The notes below the pieces were generated by a model. The model was not told the DNA's origin and made no database searches. It saw only the letters and a list, made by a program, of their open reading frames with translations. From Sulfurovum sp. (lineage in GTDB: Bacteria; Campylobacterota; Campylobacteria; Campylobacterales; Sulfurovaceae): a stretch of DNA of 15,595 nucleotides. Both the position numbers and the translations under genes were made by a program. Location: the NCBI GenBank assembly GCA_016744875.1, contig JADGDL010000044.1, forward strand, positions 1-15,595. The letters are read 5' to 3'. This document shows, in pieces, positions 7,364-14,084 of the stretch (its first letter is position 1; each line of letters opens with the position of its first letter).

Positions 7364-7768
7364 ATGCTTCATGATACGGTAGACAGAGGTAATGTAGAAA
7401 AAATGGTACGTTCATTTTATGCGATGATAGTTCAAGATGATCTTGTAGGGCCTTTCTTTGTTAGAGCCTTAGGAAGTGATATGAAGAATGATAAATGGTA
7501 TGAACACTATATAACCTTAGATAAATTTTGGCTTATGCTGATGAATGGTGAACCGGGATATACGGGTGATCCTTTTGGTCCCCATGCATTTCTAGGGGAT
7601 CTTTCTCCAGAAACTTTTGAACGTTGGTTACAACTTTTTGATGAGCATATCCGCAAGTTATATGTGCCAGAAATCGCTGATAAGTTTTATAAAAAAGCTG
7701 AAATATTGGCAAATCAATTTATGGAAAGACTTGCATTTACTGGTGAAGAGGATGAAGACTACATATAG
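7364..7768 (+). CDS. Group III truncated hemoglobin, copy 2
   Basis: A 134-residue paralog of the globin at 6895, colinear over its whole length. It shares the N-terminal DTVDR, FY at 18-19, H48, the proximal H74 in GPHAFLG, FERWLQLF and the block PEIADKFYKKA near 102-112. It also has an acidic C-terminal tail (GEEDEDYI). The gap after copy 1 is 67 bases and contains its own extended -10 box, so the pair looks like a tandem duplication with separate promoters rather than a strict operon. The two differ mainly in the AB region and in the CD-E segment, so ligand behaviour may differ. A perfect inverted repeat follows at 7782-7817. Confidence 0.88.
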   Translation: MLHDTVDRGNVEKMVRSFYAMIVQDDLVGPFFVRALGSDMKNDKWYEHYITLDKFWLMLMNGEPGYTGDPFGPHAFLGDLSPETFERWLQLFDEHIRKLYVPEIADKFYKKAEILANQFMERLAFTGEEDEDYI

Positions 7769-7781
7769 TATTTGGTATAAG

Positions 7782-7817
7782 ACAAGCTAAGAAAGTTATT
7801 TTACAGTCTTAGCTTGT
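7782..7817. terminator. Bidirectional terminator between convergent genes
   Basis: ACAAGCTAAGA (7782-7792) and TCTTAGCTTGT (7807-7817) form a perfect 11-bp stem with a 14-base loop. It lies between the second hemoglobin and the LRV gene, whose stop codon is inside the stem. No long T-run flanks it, so termination strength is uncertain. Confidence 0.55.
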
Positions 7818-8324
7818 GTAATTTGGATTTTTCGTAACAGCTTCTCGCACATCTTCATCTTCATCTTTACTGAGTGTATTTAATATCTCAGTGGGTGTGT
7901 TTGAATTTTTTGCGACAGCTGCCCGAACATCTGAATTTTCATCTTCACTTAATCTACCCAATCTCCCAACTGGAGTGCTCGGATTTACGGCAACGGATGA
8001 TCTAACATTCTCATCTTCACCTCTAGCAAATTGATTCAATAGATCTACTGGTGTATTTGGATTTCCTGCAACCCAATATAACATATCACTGTCTTTACTT
8101 AATTCAACTAAAGTATCCATTGGAGTATTGAGATGTTCAGCAACAAACTGTTTGACTAGAGGTGTCTCATCACTACTCAACATAACTAATGTTTCTGCGG
8201 ATGTATTCATATGTGCAGCAACTCTTACGCGAACAAATGGATTTTCATCTGTACTTAATTGATCTAAGATCTCAGTAGGTGTTGTTTCATCTTGTAATAG
8301 TTCTAATGCTTCTAGATTTATCAT
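7809..8324 (-). CDS. LRV-repeat (leucine-rich repeat variant) protein
   Basis: A 171-residue solenoid protein made almost entirely of six tandem repeats of the LRV type, a HEAT-like two-helix unit usually tied to protein-protein contacts. The consensus is roughly NTPxxxLxxLSxDEdxxVRxxVAxNp. Five repeats are 26 residues long and the third is 24. The repeats carry NTPVDLL, NTPTEIL and similar starts and DENxxVR turns. The first ~14 residues are a capping segment. There is no signal peptide and no N-terminal cysteine cluster like that of the Azotobacter LRV protein. I chose ATG 8324 because AAAGG lies upstream at a good distance; a TTG at 8345 would make a longer form without a site. It is divergent from the gene at 8428. 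Its partner is unknown. Confidence 0.82.
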   Translation of the reverse strand: MINLEALELLQDETTPTEILDQLSTDENPFVRVRVAAHMNTSAETLVMLSSDETPLVKQFVAEHLNTPMDTLVELSKDSDMLYWVAGNPNTPVDLLNQFARGEDENVRSSVAVNPSTPVGRLGRLSEDENSDVRAAVAKNSNTPTEILNTLSKDEDEDVREAVTKNPNYTS

Positions 8325-8353
8325 ATATATTACCTTTATAATCAAGTACGTGA

Positions 8354-8367
8354 ATTGTAGCTACAAT
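8354..8367. promoter_or_regulatory. Perfect 14-bp palindrome in a divergent promoter
   Basis: ATTGTAGCTACAAT is a perfect palindrome between the LRV gene and the tandem-RHH gene. It contains a TACAAT (-10-like) hexamer on each strand, back to back. A further TACAAT (8387-8392) and TATTAT (8392-8397) lie closer to the plus-strand gene. It could be an operator for the neighbouring ribbon-helix-helix-like protein; this is inference. Confidence 0.4.
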
Positions 8368-8427
8368 ATCTTAAATTAAGTGAATGTACAATATTATGGC
8401 TACGAAAATCCCTAAAGGAAAAAGTAA

Positions 8428-8808
8428 ATGAATACAAGTGTGAATATACGTTTTAATGTAACACCATCACAAAAAGAAACGATAGAGTCAAGGATGTTAG
8501 AAAATGGATTCGATGATGTCTCTGCGTATTTAAAAGTAGTGGCATTGAAAACACAATCTTTTAGTCTAACATCAGCAGGGACATCAATAGAAGAGTCATC
8601 TGTAGAACTTGGATTTAAAGTGACTGAGTCACAAAAAATAAAAATAGAAGAAAAGATGAAAGAGATCGATTGTGAGGATATGTCAACTTATCTACAATAT
8701 GTTGCCTTGCATTCAGTGGTGACTGCCGTAGTTGAAATACGCTCAACTGGAGATTTTGATGATATGTTAAAGCGTATTGCAGCTAGCCGTGGACAATCAA
8801 AACTTTAG
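8428..8808 (+). CDS. Tandem ribbon-helix-helix-like protein
   Basis: A 126-residue protein with two similar units joined by a short linker. Unit 1 (about 4-42) reads VNIRFNVTPSQKETIESRM then a GFDDVSAYLKVVALK helix; unit 2 (about 59-96) reads VELGFKVTESQKIKIEEKM then CEDMSTYLQYVALHS. The pattern of a strand, a TxSQK turn, a helix, a short turn and a second helix is that of MobC/NikA-like and antitoxin-like ribbon-helix-helix proteins, which normally bind DNA as dimers. Two units in one chain suggest an intramolecular dimer. The last ~30 residues are a separate basic tail. AAAGGA precedes the ATG. A 14-bp palindrome lies 60 bases upstream. Whether it binds DNA is not proven, since unit 2 has lost the strand arginine (R8 in unit 1, a glycine at the matching place). 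Confidence 0.65.
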   Translation: MNTSVNIRFNVTPSQKETIESRMLENGFDDVSAYLKVVALKTQSFSLTSAGTSIEESSVELGFKVTESQKIKIEEKMKEIDCEDMSTYLQYVALHSVVTAVVEIRSTGDFDDMLKRIAASRGQSKL

Positions 8809-8830
8809 AAGCATTTTTAGCTTCATTTTC
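8808..8830 (+). terminator. Weak terminator after the tandem-RHH gene
   Basis: GAAGC (8808-8811 plus C8812) pairs with GCTTC (8820-8824), followed by ATTTT. The stem is only five base pairs and overlaps the stop codon. Confidence 0.3.
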
Positions 8831-8900
8831 TACTTTTATAATTTAAAACTGTTTCTTATTGTTACACTTTTTACTTCATAATTAAGATTGAAAAGCTACA

Positions 8901-8960
8901 ATGAACTACATTGATTATGTGGATAAAATAGACCTAAAAGAAATTAAGAGAAAAATATGA
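8901..8960 (+). CDS. Possible 19-residue leader ORF overlapping the AAA+ gene
   Basis: ATG 8901 opens a 19-codon frame (MNYIDYVDKIDLKEIKRKI) whose TGA overlaps the AAA+ start in the arrangement ATGA. That overlap is typical of translational coupling. Against it, there is no clear ribosome site upstream, and a -10-like TACAAT at 8897-8902 overlaps its start. It may be chance. Confidence 0.25.
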   Translation: MNYIDYVDKIDLKEIKRKI

Positions 8961-11581
8961 CAGAAACAGAAGCACTTGTTAAAGCAAATATTGAAAGACA
9001 CAAGAAACTCGATGCGGGTGAGTGGGATGAAGATGCTTTAAAAGAGGCGCAAGATAATATAGCGTTCGTTAAGCAGTTCAAAGAAGAGCTCTCTAAAGAC
9101 CTATTTGGACAAGATCAAGCCATCAATATCGTTGCCAACAGTATGAAAACCTCCATCAAAGATGAAAAAGGGCCAAAGTCTACCTATCTCTTTCTAGGCT
9201 CTCCTGCTACAGGAAAGACTTACCTTGCTGAACTCATGGCAGAACATATACCTAAATATAAACTCATGACCTTTGATATGACACAATACCATCAGCAAAA
9301 TGGTGGAGAACTTTATGGTTATCCTGCCGGTTGGAAGGGGTACGGTGTTGGTCAACTCACAGGTTTTGTACATAGAAACCCTAAAGCTGTTATCGTACTT
9401 GACTCCTTTGAGAAGTGTGACAACACTATTCAAAACAACCTTTTTTCCATCTTTGAAGGTGGTAAGATGCGTGATGCCTGTGGTTGGGACAAGATCACAG
9501 ATGAGCCCTGTAATGAAGACCAAGATATTATCTATAACGATGAAAATGCAAATTATTTAGTAGATTTTACAGAGGCGATCTTTATTATTACCACCAGTGT
9601 AGGTAAAGAGCTTTACCTCGACTACCGGTTTAAAGACCTCGTTCAAAAGGACTATATCCAAGCTGAGTCGATGATTCTTGAAGCGATCAAAAGAGAGAAA
9701 AAAAGAGAAAGCAGAAGTGGTGGTATACAAGAAGCTATCGTACCAGAACTCGTTTCTAGGTTTTCTAAGGCAAACATTGTCCTCTTTAATAAGCTTGAAT
9801 ATGATGCTTTTGAAAAAATATCTAAGAGAGTATTTTTAAGTTTTAAAGAAGAATTTTACGAACAATATAAAATTGAATTTATCGTTTCCAAAAATTTTGA
9901 CAACTTTTTAACAATACAGATGCTTAACTTTGCTCCTGAACTAGATGCTCGACGTCTTAAAGAGAAGGTAAGTACCTTATTTTTTAATAGAATTACCCAA
10001 TACATGCAAGAAACAGATAAACCGATCATGACCTTCAAACAGATAAAAGTATCTGTGTCCAAAGAGGCTGCGGCATTTATAAAAGACAGGGTAAATCCAC
10101 TGATTGAAAGTGAGACCCTGGTAAGAGAGCTCTTTAGAAAAAACACTACCCTTGAGATTGACGATGTCATTACTGATAAAAATGGTGTTATTACTTATAA
10201 AATTAACGCGTGTAAGTTTTCACAAGTTGTTAGGATCAAAGACTTTAGCGAAGATGGTCTTGTCTTTGATATTCCAAATGTTTCTTTTGATGATATAGCC
10301 GGTCATCACAAAGCGAAGCAAAGACTAGGAGAGGTTATTAACTTCTTCAAAGAGCCAAAACTTCTGGACAATTTCAAAATAGAACCACCAAAAGGTATGC
10401 TTCTATATGGACCACCAGGTACAGGTAAAACAATGCTAGCTAAAGCCTTTGCTAAAGAGGCAGAATTACCTTTTATCTCGACCACCGGACTTGAACTACT
10501 CCAACCTGACAAGACAAAACTTATCTTTACGAAGGCTAAGGCTTATGCACCGGCTATTATTTTTATAGATGAGATCGATACCCTCGGAAAACGTGATGGT
10601 GAAAATGGCAGAGAAGTGCCTATTAATAAACTTTTATCAGAGATAGATGGCTTTTCAGGTAAAAAAGGTGAAGATATCTTTGTCATTGCTGCAACCAATT
10701 ATAAAGAAAATATCGATCCAGCCATTATCAGACCTGGAAGGGTTGAGATACATATTGAGATCAACAATCTTGATAAGGATGCAAGGCAATACTTTTTAGA
10801 TAAGGTGATTGAAGAAAAGCCTACAAGTGGTAGTTTTGATATGAAAAAACTGCTGATGTATACAACAGGGTTTACAGGCTCGCAACTTGAAATGCTAGGA
10901 AAAGAAGCTTCATTTTACTGTTTACGTCATGGTCTACCTACCATAACCCATGATATTTTAATTGATCAGATCAATACGATCAAATATGGTGATAGACAGT
11001 CTTACTTATCTCTTGAACAGATGTTTGAAGAGACAGCAGTCTATGAAGCTGGACGCGCAGTTATCTCTAAGACCTTAATGCCTCATGTGAATATTGAACA
11101 TGTAAGTCTTACGCCAAAAGACAATAATGAGCACTTTATCTCACACAATTACAGTGATGTTCAAGAAAACATGACGGTCAAAGACTTTAAAAACAAAATA
11201 TCTGTATCCCTTGCAGGAAGAGCAACCCAGATCAAACACTTTGGTGAAATAGAAGGTATGGATTCTGGCGCTTCAAATGACTTACAACAAGCAACACGAG
11301 ATGCTTACGTGGCAATCGCACATTATGGAATGGACAAAGAGGTCGGGTATATCAATATCAATGGTGTGATTGATGCACAACAAAAATCTGTTGTAAATAA
11401 AGATACAGAACACTATCATGAAAAGATCGATGCCGCGCTTGAACGTTGGATGCTTGAAGGTGAAGAAAATGTTACAAAGTTAGTCAATGAACATTGGAAA
11501 ACGATACAAAACTTATCTAAACTACTTCTTGAGAAAGAAATTATTTATGCAGATGAATTGGATAAAATACTCTCTAAATAA
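8957..11581 (+). CDS. Fusion of ClpB-like AAA+ module and FtsH-like AAA+ module with degenerate M41 peptidase domain
   Basis: An 874-residue soluble protein with two unlike AAA+ modules. Module 1 (about 45-350) resembles the second ATPase domain of ClpA/ClpB: LFGQDQAI (49-56), Walker A GSPATGKT (81-88), a pore-loop-like GYPAGWKGYGVGQLT (121-135), Walker B VIVLDS (145-150) with Ser where the catalytic Glu is expected, and PELVSRF (263-269) at the arginine-finger site. Module 2 (about 440-680) is FtsH-like: FDDIAGHHKAK, Walker A GPPGTGKT (485-492), Walker B IIFIDEID (534-541), ATN (579-581) and RPGR (592-595). It lacks the FVG pore loop and is about four residues short there. The C-terminal part is M41-like, but HExxH is Y696-E-A-G-R700; D775, the third ligand position in GASNDL, remains. 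No membrane segment is present. I infer an unfoldase, remodeller or scaffold rather than a protease. Confidence 0.85.
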   Translation: MTETEALVKANIERHKKLDAGEWDEDALKEAQDNIAFVKQFKEELSKDLFGQDQAINIVANSMKTSIKDEKGPKSTYLFLGSPATGKTYLAELMAEHIPKYKLMTFDMTQYHQQNGGELYGYPAGWKGYGVGQLTGFVHRNPKAVIVLDSFEKCDNTIQNNLFSIFEGGKMRDACGWDKITDEPCNEDQDIIYNDENANYLVDFTEAIFIITTSVGKELYLDYRFKDLVQKDYIQAESMILEAIKREKKRESRSGGIQEAIVPELVSRFSKANIVLFNKLEYDAFEKISKRVFLSFKEEFYEQYKIEFIVSKNFDNFLTIQMLNFAPELDARRLKEKVSTLFFNRITQYMQETDKPIMTFKQIKVSVSKEAAAFIKDRVNPLIESETLVRELFRKNTTLEIDDVITDKNGVITYKINACKFSQVVRIKDFSEDGLVFDIPNVSFDDIAGHHKAKQRLGEVINFFKEPKLLDNFKIEPPKGMLLYGPPGTGKTMLAKAFAKEAELPFISTTGLELLQPDKTKLIFTKAKAYAPAIIFIDEIDTLGKRDGENGREVPINKLLSEIDGFSGKKGEDIFVIAATNYKENIDPAIIRPGRVEIHIEINNLDKDARQYFLDKVIEEKPTSGSFDMKKLLMYTTGFTGSQLEMLGKEASFYCLRHGLPTITHDILIDQINTIKYGDRQSYLSLEQMFEETAVYEAGRAVISKTLMPHVNIEHVSLTPKDNNEHFISHNYSDVQENMTVKDFKNKISVSLAGRATQIKHFGEIEGMDSGASNDLQQATRDAYVAIAHYGMDKEVGYININGVIDAQQKSVVNKDTEHYHEKIDAALERWMLEGEENVTKLVNEHWKTIQNLSKLLLEKEIIYADELDKILSK

Positions 11582-11885
11582 CACTTTATAAGCGTAAGTG
11601 AGTCTTCATTACCATTTAGACTTTGCTGCGTTTTTATTATATACTAGATTTAACACACCTCACTCGCCGTTATACACCCTTTTTAGTATATTACATACCT
11701 ACACAGTGATAACATATAAAAAATGTGTTTAAAGGCAAAGAAAGCTTTTCTTGAGCTAAAAAAGTATAAAATAGTAATATAATAATAATAAGGTTGGTTA
11801 ATATATGAAAAAGAATAAGGAATCATTTTTATAGTATCTTTTGAGTTATTTTCAAGCGTTATATGTTTTTTGAAACTTTCTGTTT
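11582..11885 (+). other. AT-rich intergenic stretch, no convincing gene
   Basis: About 300 bases after the AAA+ gene. It contains a small inverted repeat AGTCT/AGACT (11601-11622) followed by TTTTT at 11631, a possible weak terminator, and two imperfectly complementary segments at 11587-11602 and 11659-11674 (12 of 16 matching). A TATAAT at 11778-11783 and AAGG at 11790-11793 precede an ATG at 11805 that opens only nine codons before TAG. That frame is the same as the zinc-finger gene downstream. Confidence 0.4.
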
Positions 11886-12167
11886 TTGGATATACCAAGT
11901 AACATTGATCTACCTCTTTGTTATCTAGTTGCACCGGAAAATACGCTAAGCGATATCATAACTTTCGAGAACGCCAGTGAAGATGAACTGAATAAAAGAA
12001 AACTTAAACGTGTTTATATGAGAAAAAGAAAAATCCTTTTCTTCATAGAAGAGATGAAAGATAATATATCATTTTCATGTCATAATTGTGGAGAAGAGAT
12101 TGATTTAGAACGTCTTCTTATGATGCCTAAAGCAAGGCTTTGTAACGTATGTGCAAACGCTGCGTGA
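11886..12167 (+). CDS. DksA/TraR-type zinc-finger protein, N-terminus uncertain
   Basis: A 93-residue reading from a TTG. The C-terminal half matches the C4 zinc finger of the DksA/TraR family: C65-H-N-C68, then EEIDLERLLMMPKARL, then C86-N-V-C89. Upstream, DELNKRKLKRV resembles the end of the DksA coiled coil. Family members bind RNA polymerase through its secondary channel and alter initiation, often with ppGpp. The protein is shorter than DksA, and the acidic coiled-coil tip is not recognisable. The TTG has no ribosome site; no in-frame ATG comes before residue 45. A good promoter, AAGG and ATG (11805) lie upstream in the same frame but are separated by TAG (11832) and TGA (11871). It may therefore be a decayed gene or start at a weak codon. 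Confidence 0.55.
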   Translation: MDIPSNIDLPLCYLVAPENTLSDIITFENASEDELNKRKLKRVYMRKRKILFFIEEMKDNISFSCHNCGEEIDLERLLMMPKARLCNVCANAA

Positions 12168-12201
12168 TCCTCTAATTCTCTTTTTTAGAAATTCTTAGTG
12201 G

Positions 12202-12223
12202 GTGTATTGTTTTGTACACTTTT
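12202..12223 (+). terminator. Weak terminator after the zinc-finger gene
   Basis: GTGTA (12202-12206) pairs with TACAC (12215-12219), followed by TTTT. The stem is short. Confidence 0.35.
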
Positions 12224-12230
12224 AGTCCAT

Positions 12231-12255
12231 AAAACTCACGTTAAAAGTGAGTTTA
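12231..12255. terminator. Terminator overlapping the end of the aldo/keto reductase gene
   Basis: AAACTCAC (12232-12239) and GTGAGTTT (12247-12254) form a perfect 8-bp stem with a 7-base loop. Read on the minus strand it ends in TTTT, so it mainly serves the aldo/keto reductase transcript; it overlaps that gene's stop codon. It may also stop plus-strand transcription. Confidence 0.6.
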
Positions 12256-13054
12256 TCTTAGAAATCTCGCTATCGTCTAAAATGATATCAAAACTCTGTA
12301 GGTCACTTCTCATATGTTTAATGTCCGTAGTCCCTGTTAAAGGGGTGATACCTATCTGATGAAGATAGGCGAAAAACAGTTGGATCACATTTTTATCATA
12401 CTTATTGCCAAGTTCGATAAGCTCTGTACTTTGAAGTATATGAGGGTTTGCCGTGATTGTCCAGAAACTTTGGTAGACGATCTTATGTTTTTTACAAAAG
12501 TTACGTATTTCTTTGTCATAACCACTGTTTTGATAAAACCTGTTTTGAACTACAGCGGGTTTTACACTTGCTACTTCATAAAGTGCTTCAAGCGTCTTGG
12601 GATCATAGATATTTGAAATACCCAGCCGTTTTGCTTCACCTGCTTGCTCTATCTCTTCCATGGCCTTCCACACTATCATAAGGTCATCAAAAGAAGAGAA
12701 CGGAGAGTGTAAAATAAGTGAGTCAACGTAATTCGTCTGGAGGTTTATTTTTGAAACCTCAAAAGATTGTGCAACCTGAATATTAAGATCGGCTTTTTTG
12801 TCATAAGGGATGTTAAGAGGATCTTGACCTGAAATTGGAGTAAACTTGGTTTGTAAAAAAAGCTTTTCGCGTGCAAAACCCTCTTTTTTTAAAACAGTTA
12901 AAGCTTCGCCTACGCCCGCTTCATTATAATGCTTGGGTTGGCAGGCTGTATCTATACCTCTAAATCCTGCTTTTACTGCTTCAATGACAAGTGCTTCAGT
13001 ATGCTCTTTTTTCCATGCAGTACCGTAAATAAGAGGAGGCATATGTGTATGCAT
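12236..13054 (-). CDS. Aldo/keto reductase
   Basis: A 272-residue TIM-barrel oxidoreductase of the aldo/keto reductase superfamily, which reduces aldehydes and ketones with NAD(P)H in the cytosol. The catalytic tetrad is visible: D35 in GIDTA, Y43 in KHYNEAGVGEAL, K70 in QTKF and H116 in LILHSP. Later blocks GISNIYDP and VVQNRFYQ match the beta-strand segments of the family. The coenzyme-binding end is less clear (ITPLTGTTDIKHM in place of IPG-type motifs), and the protein is somewhat shorter than the usual ~280-330. The start ATG at 13054 follows AAAGG at a good distance. It lies 29 bases downstream of the hemerythrin gene on the same strand, so the two are likely one transcript. The substrate is unknown. 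Confidence 0.85.
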   Translation of the reverse strand: MHTHMPPLIYGTAWKKEHTEALVIEAVKAGFRGIDTACQPKHYNEAGVGEALTVLKKEGFAREKLFLQTKFTPISGQDPLNIPYDKKADLNIQVAQSFEVSKINLQTNYVDSLILHSPFSSFDDLMIVWKAMEEIEQAGEAKRLGISNIYDPKTLEALYEVASVKPAVVQNRFYQNSGYDKEIRNFCKKHKIVYQSFWTITANPHILQSTELIELGNKYDKNVIQLFFAYLHQIGITPLTGTTDIKHMRSDLQSFDIILDDSEISKINSLLT

Positions 13055-13083
13055 TCTTTACCTTTTGATTCGAGTAGTTTTAC

Positions 13084-13476
13084 TTAACCAACGTGTGGAG
13101 CAGTTTGTGCATCCCATTTTGAAACATGTTGTGTGTACCACTTTTTAAAATCTTTTTCTAAAAACCCTTGCAGCTCTTTTGGACCTTTAAGTATTTCCCA
13201 GCGTTTATGAAACTTTTCCAGTTTTTTTCTCATTAGATCATGATCGCTTTTGTGCATCTGCATATCAGAATAAGCACTTTGTTCCATCATATCTTCTTCA
13301 GTTTTAAAATGTGCCTCTACTTCTACCAAAAGAGCTTTAAAAAGTTCATCAATTTTTTCTATATCTTTGGCTTTAACCGCATCATAAAAACTATTAATGA
13401 GTTCTATCTCATCTTCATGTAACATATTCATCATAGCATTAGATACTTGTTGTACATCTTGTTCTTGTATTAACAT
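13084..13476 (-). CDS. Hemerythrin (copy 1)
   Basis: A 130-residue bacteriohemerythrin, a four-helix bundle with an O2-binding diiron site. All expected ligands can be placed: H20, H56 and E60 (HFKTE), H75 and H79 (HKSDH), H117 and D122 (HVSKWD, an HxxxxD pair). There is no signal peptide or fused sensor domain, so it is cytosolic, suited to O2 storage, delivery to oxidases or sensing. GGAGA precedes the ATG. It is the first gene of a minus-strand pair with the aldo/keto reductase and is divergent from a second hemerythrin. A TATAAT on the minus strand (13510-13515) is a likely -10. Confidence 0.9.
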   Translation of the reverse strand: MLIQEQDVQQVSNAMMNMLHEDEIELINSFYDAVKAKDIEKIDELFKALLVEVEAHFKTEEDMMEQSAYSDMQMHKSDHDLMRKKLEKFHKRWEILKGPKELQGFLEKDFKKWYTQHVSKWDAQTAPHVG

Positions 13477-13509
13477 TTTATCTCCATAGTATTAGATTTT
13501 CTAAAAATT

Positions 13510-13522
13510 ATTATAGCTATAA
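13510..13522. promoter_or_regulatory. Minus-strand -10 box and palindrome in the divergent hemerythrin promoter
   Basis: TTATAGCTATAA (13511-13522) is a perfect 12-bp palindrome that overlaps the minus-strand TATAAT (13510-13515) of hemerythrin copy 1. A regulator bound here could block that promoter. Function is inference. Confidence 0.4.
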
Positions 13523-13573
13523 AAAGTTTATATTTACTGACAAATACAAAGAAGTTTACATTAACTATAAAGG

Positions 13574-13579
13574 TATAAT
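13574..13579 (+). promoter_or_regulatory. -10 box of hemerythrin copy 2
   Basis: TATAAT lies 37 bases before the TTG start at 13617, and AGGAG lies at 13605-13609. No -35 box is evident. Confidence 0.5.
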
Positions 13580-13616
13580 AGCCTATAACTATTTACATAA
13601 ATTCAGGAGCCACATT

Positions 13617-14024
13617 TTGATTACACTAGACCAAATACCAATTCTAGCAATACCAAGTATGAACGACACACATTTAGAAGAGTCACTCATTATAAATAGA
13701 CTTGAGGAGGCAGTTAGCAATAATGACATAGATGAAGTGTATCAAGTGTTAAGAGAATTGTTAGAACATACCAGTCTTCACTATTCTGATGAAGAAGCAT
13801 TGATGGAAGAATCACTTTTTCCTGCCTTTAAAACACATAAAAAAGAACATGACAGACATCTAAATGAACTTAGATCTGTCATAGAATATTTTGACAAACA
13901 TAAAGATCCTAGAGCAGTACATGCGTATATTGAAGGTACGCTATCAGCATGGACACTTCATCATGCAGATACGATGGACAGGATACTGGCTTTATTTGTG
14001 GAAGAAGGATCGACAACTGCTTGA
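13617..14024 (+). CDS. Hemerythrin (copy 2)
   Basis: A 135-residue bacteriohemerythrin divergent from copy 1 and not closely similar to it. The diiron ligands are placed at H19, H55 and E59 (HYSDE), H74 and H78 (HKKEH), and H116 with D121 (HADTMD). The start is TTG at 13617: AGGAG is seven bases upstream, and residues 1-19 (MITLDQIPILAIPSMNDTH) align with the usual hemerythrin opening M-x2-W-x-LxxGIxxIDxQH, which would be lost with the next ATG at residue 15. No fused domain or membrane segment. The two divergent hemerythrins share a 140-base promoter region, so they may be co-regulated. Confidence 0.88.
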   Translation: MITLDQIPILAIPSMNDTHLEESLIINRLEEAVSNNDIDEVYQVLRELLEHTSLHYSDEEALMEESLFPAFKTHKKEHDRHLNELRSVIEYFDKHKDPRAVHAYIEGTLSAWTLHHADTMDRILALFVEEGSTTA

Positions 14025-14084
14025 AATGTCACTAAGAGATGTACAACAGTAAAGTGTTGATCTAATGCTTGCAAAAGAAAAAAA

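Noticed and set aside
6895..7768. The two globins as halves of one broken gene
   Set aside because: Each is full length with its own start, -10 box, ribosome site and proximal histidine, so they are paralogs.
9194..9560. Open frames on both strands inside the AAA+ gene
   Set aside because: They lie in the Walker A to Walker B coding region of module 1 and have no motif of their own.
11683..11934. 83-residue minus-strand reading frame over the intergenic stretch
   Set aside because: It starts at GTG without a ribosome site, is rich in Tyr, Phe and Ile as expected of translated AT-rich DNA, and overlaps a plus-strand promoter and the zinc-finger gene.
14037..14063. Inverted repeat AGAT-CAACA / TGTTG-ATCT between hemerythrin copy 2 and clpS, considered as a terminator
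   Set aside because: The arms are interrupted by three unpaired bases on one side and no T-run follows on either strand, so it is too weak to list.
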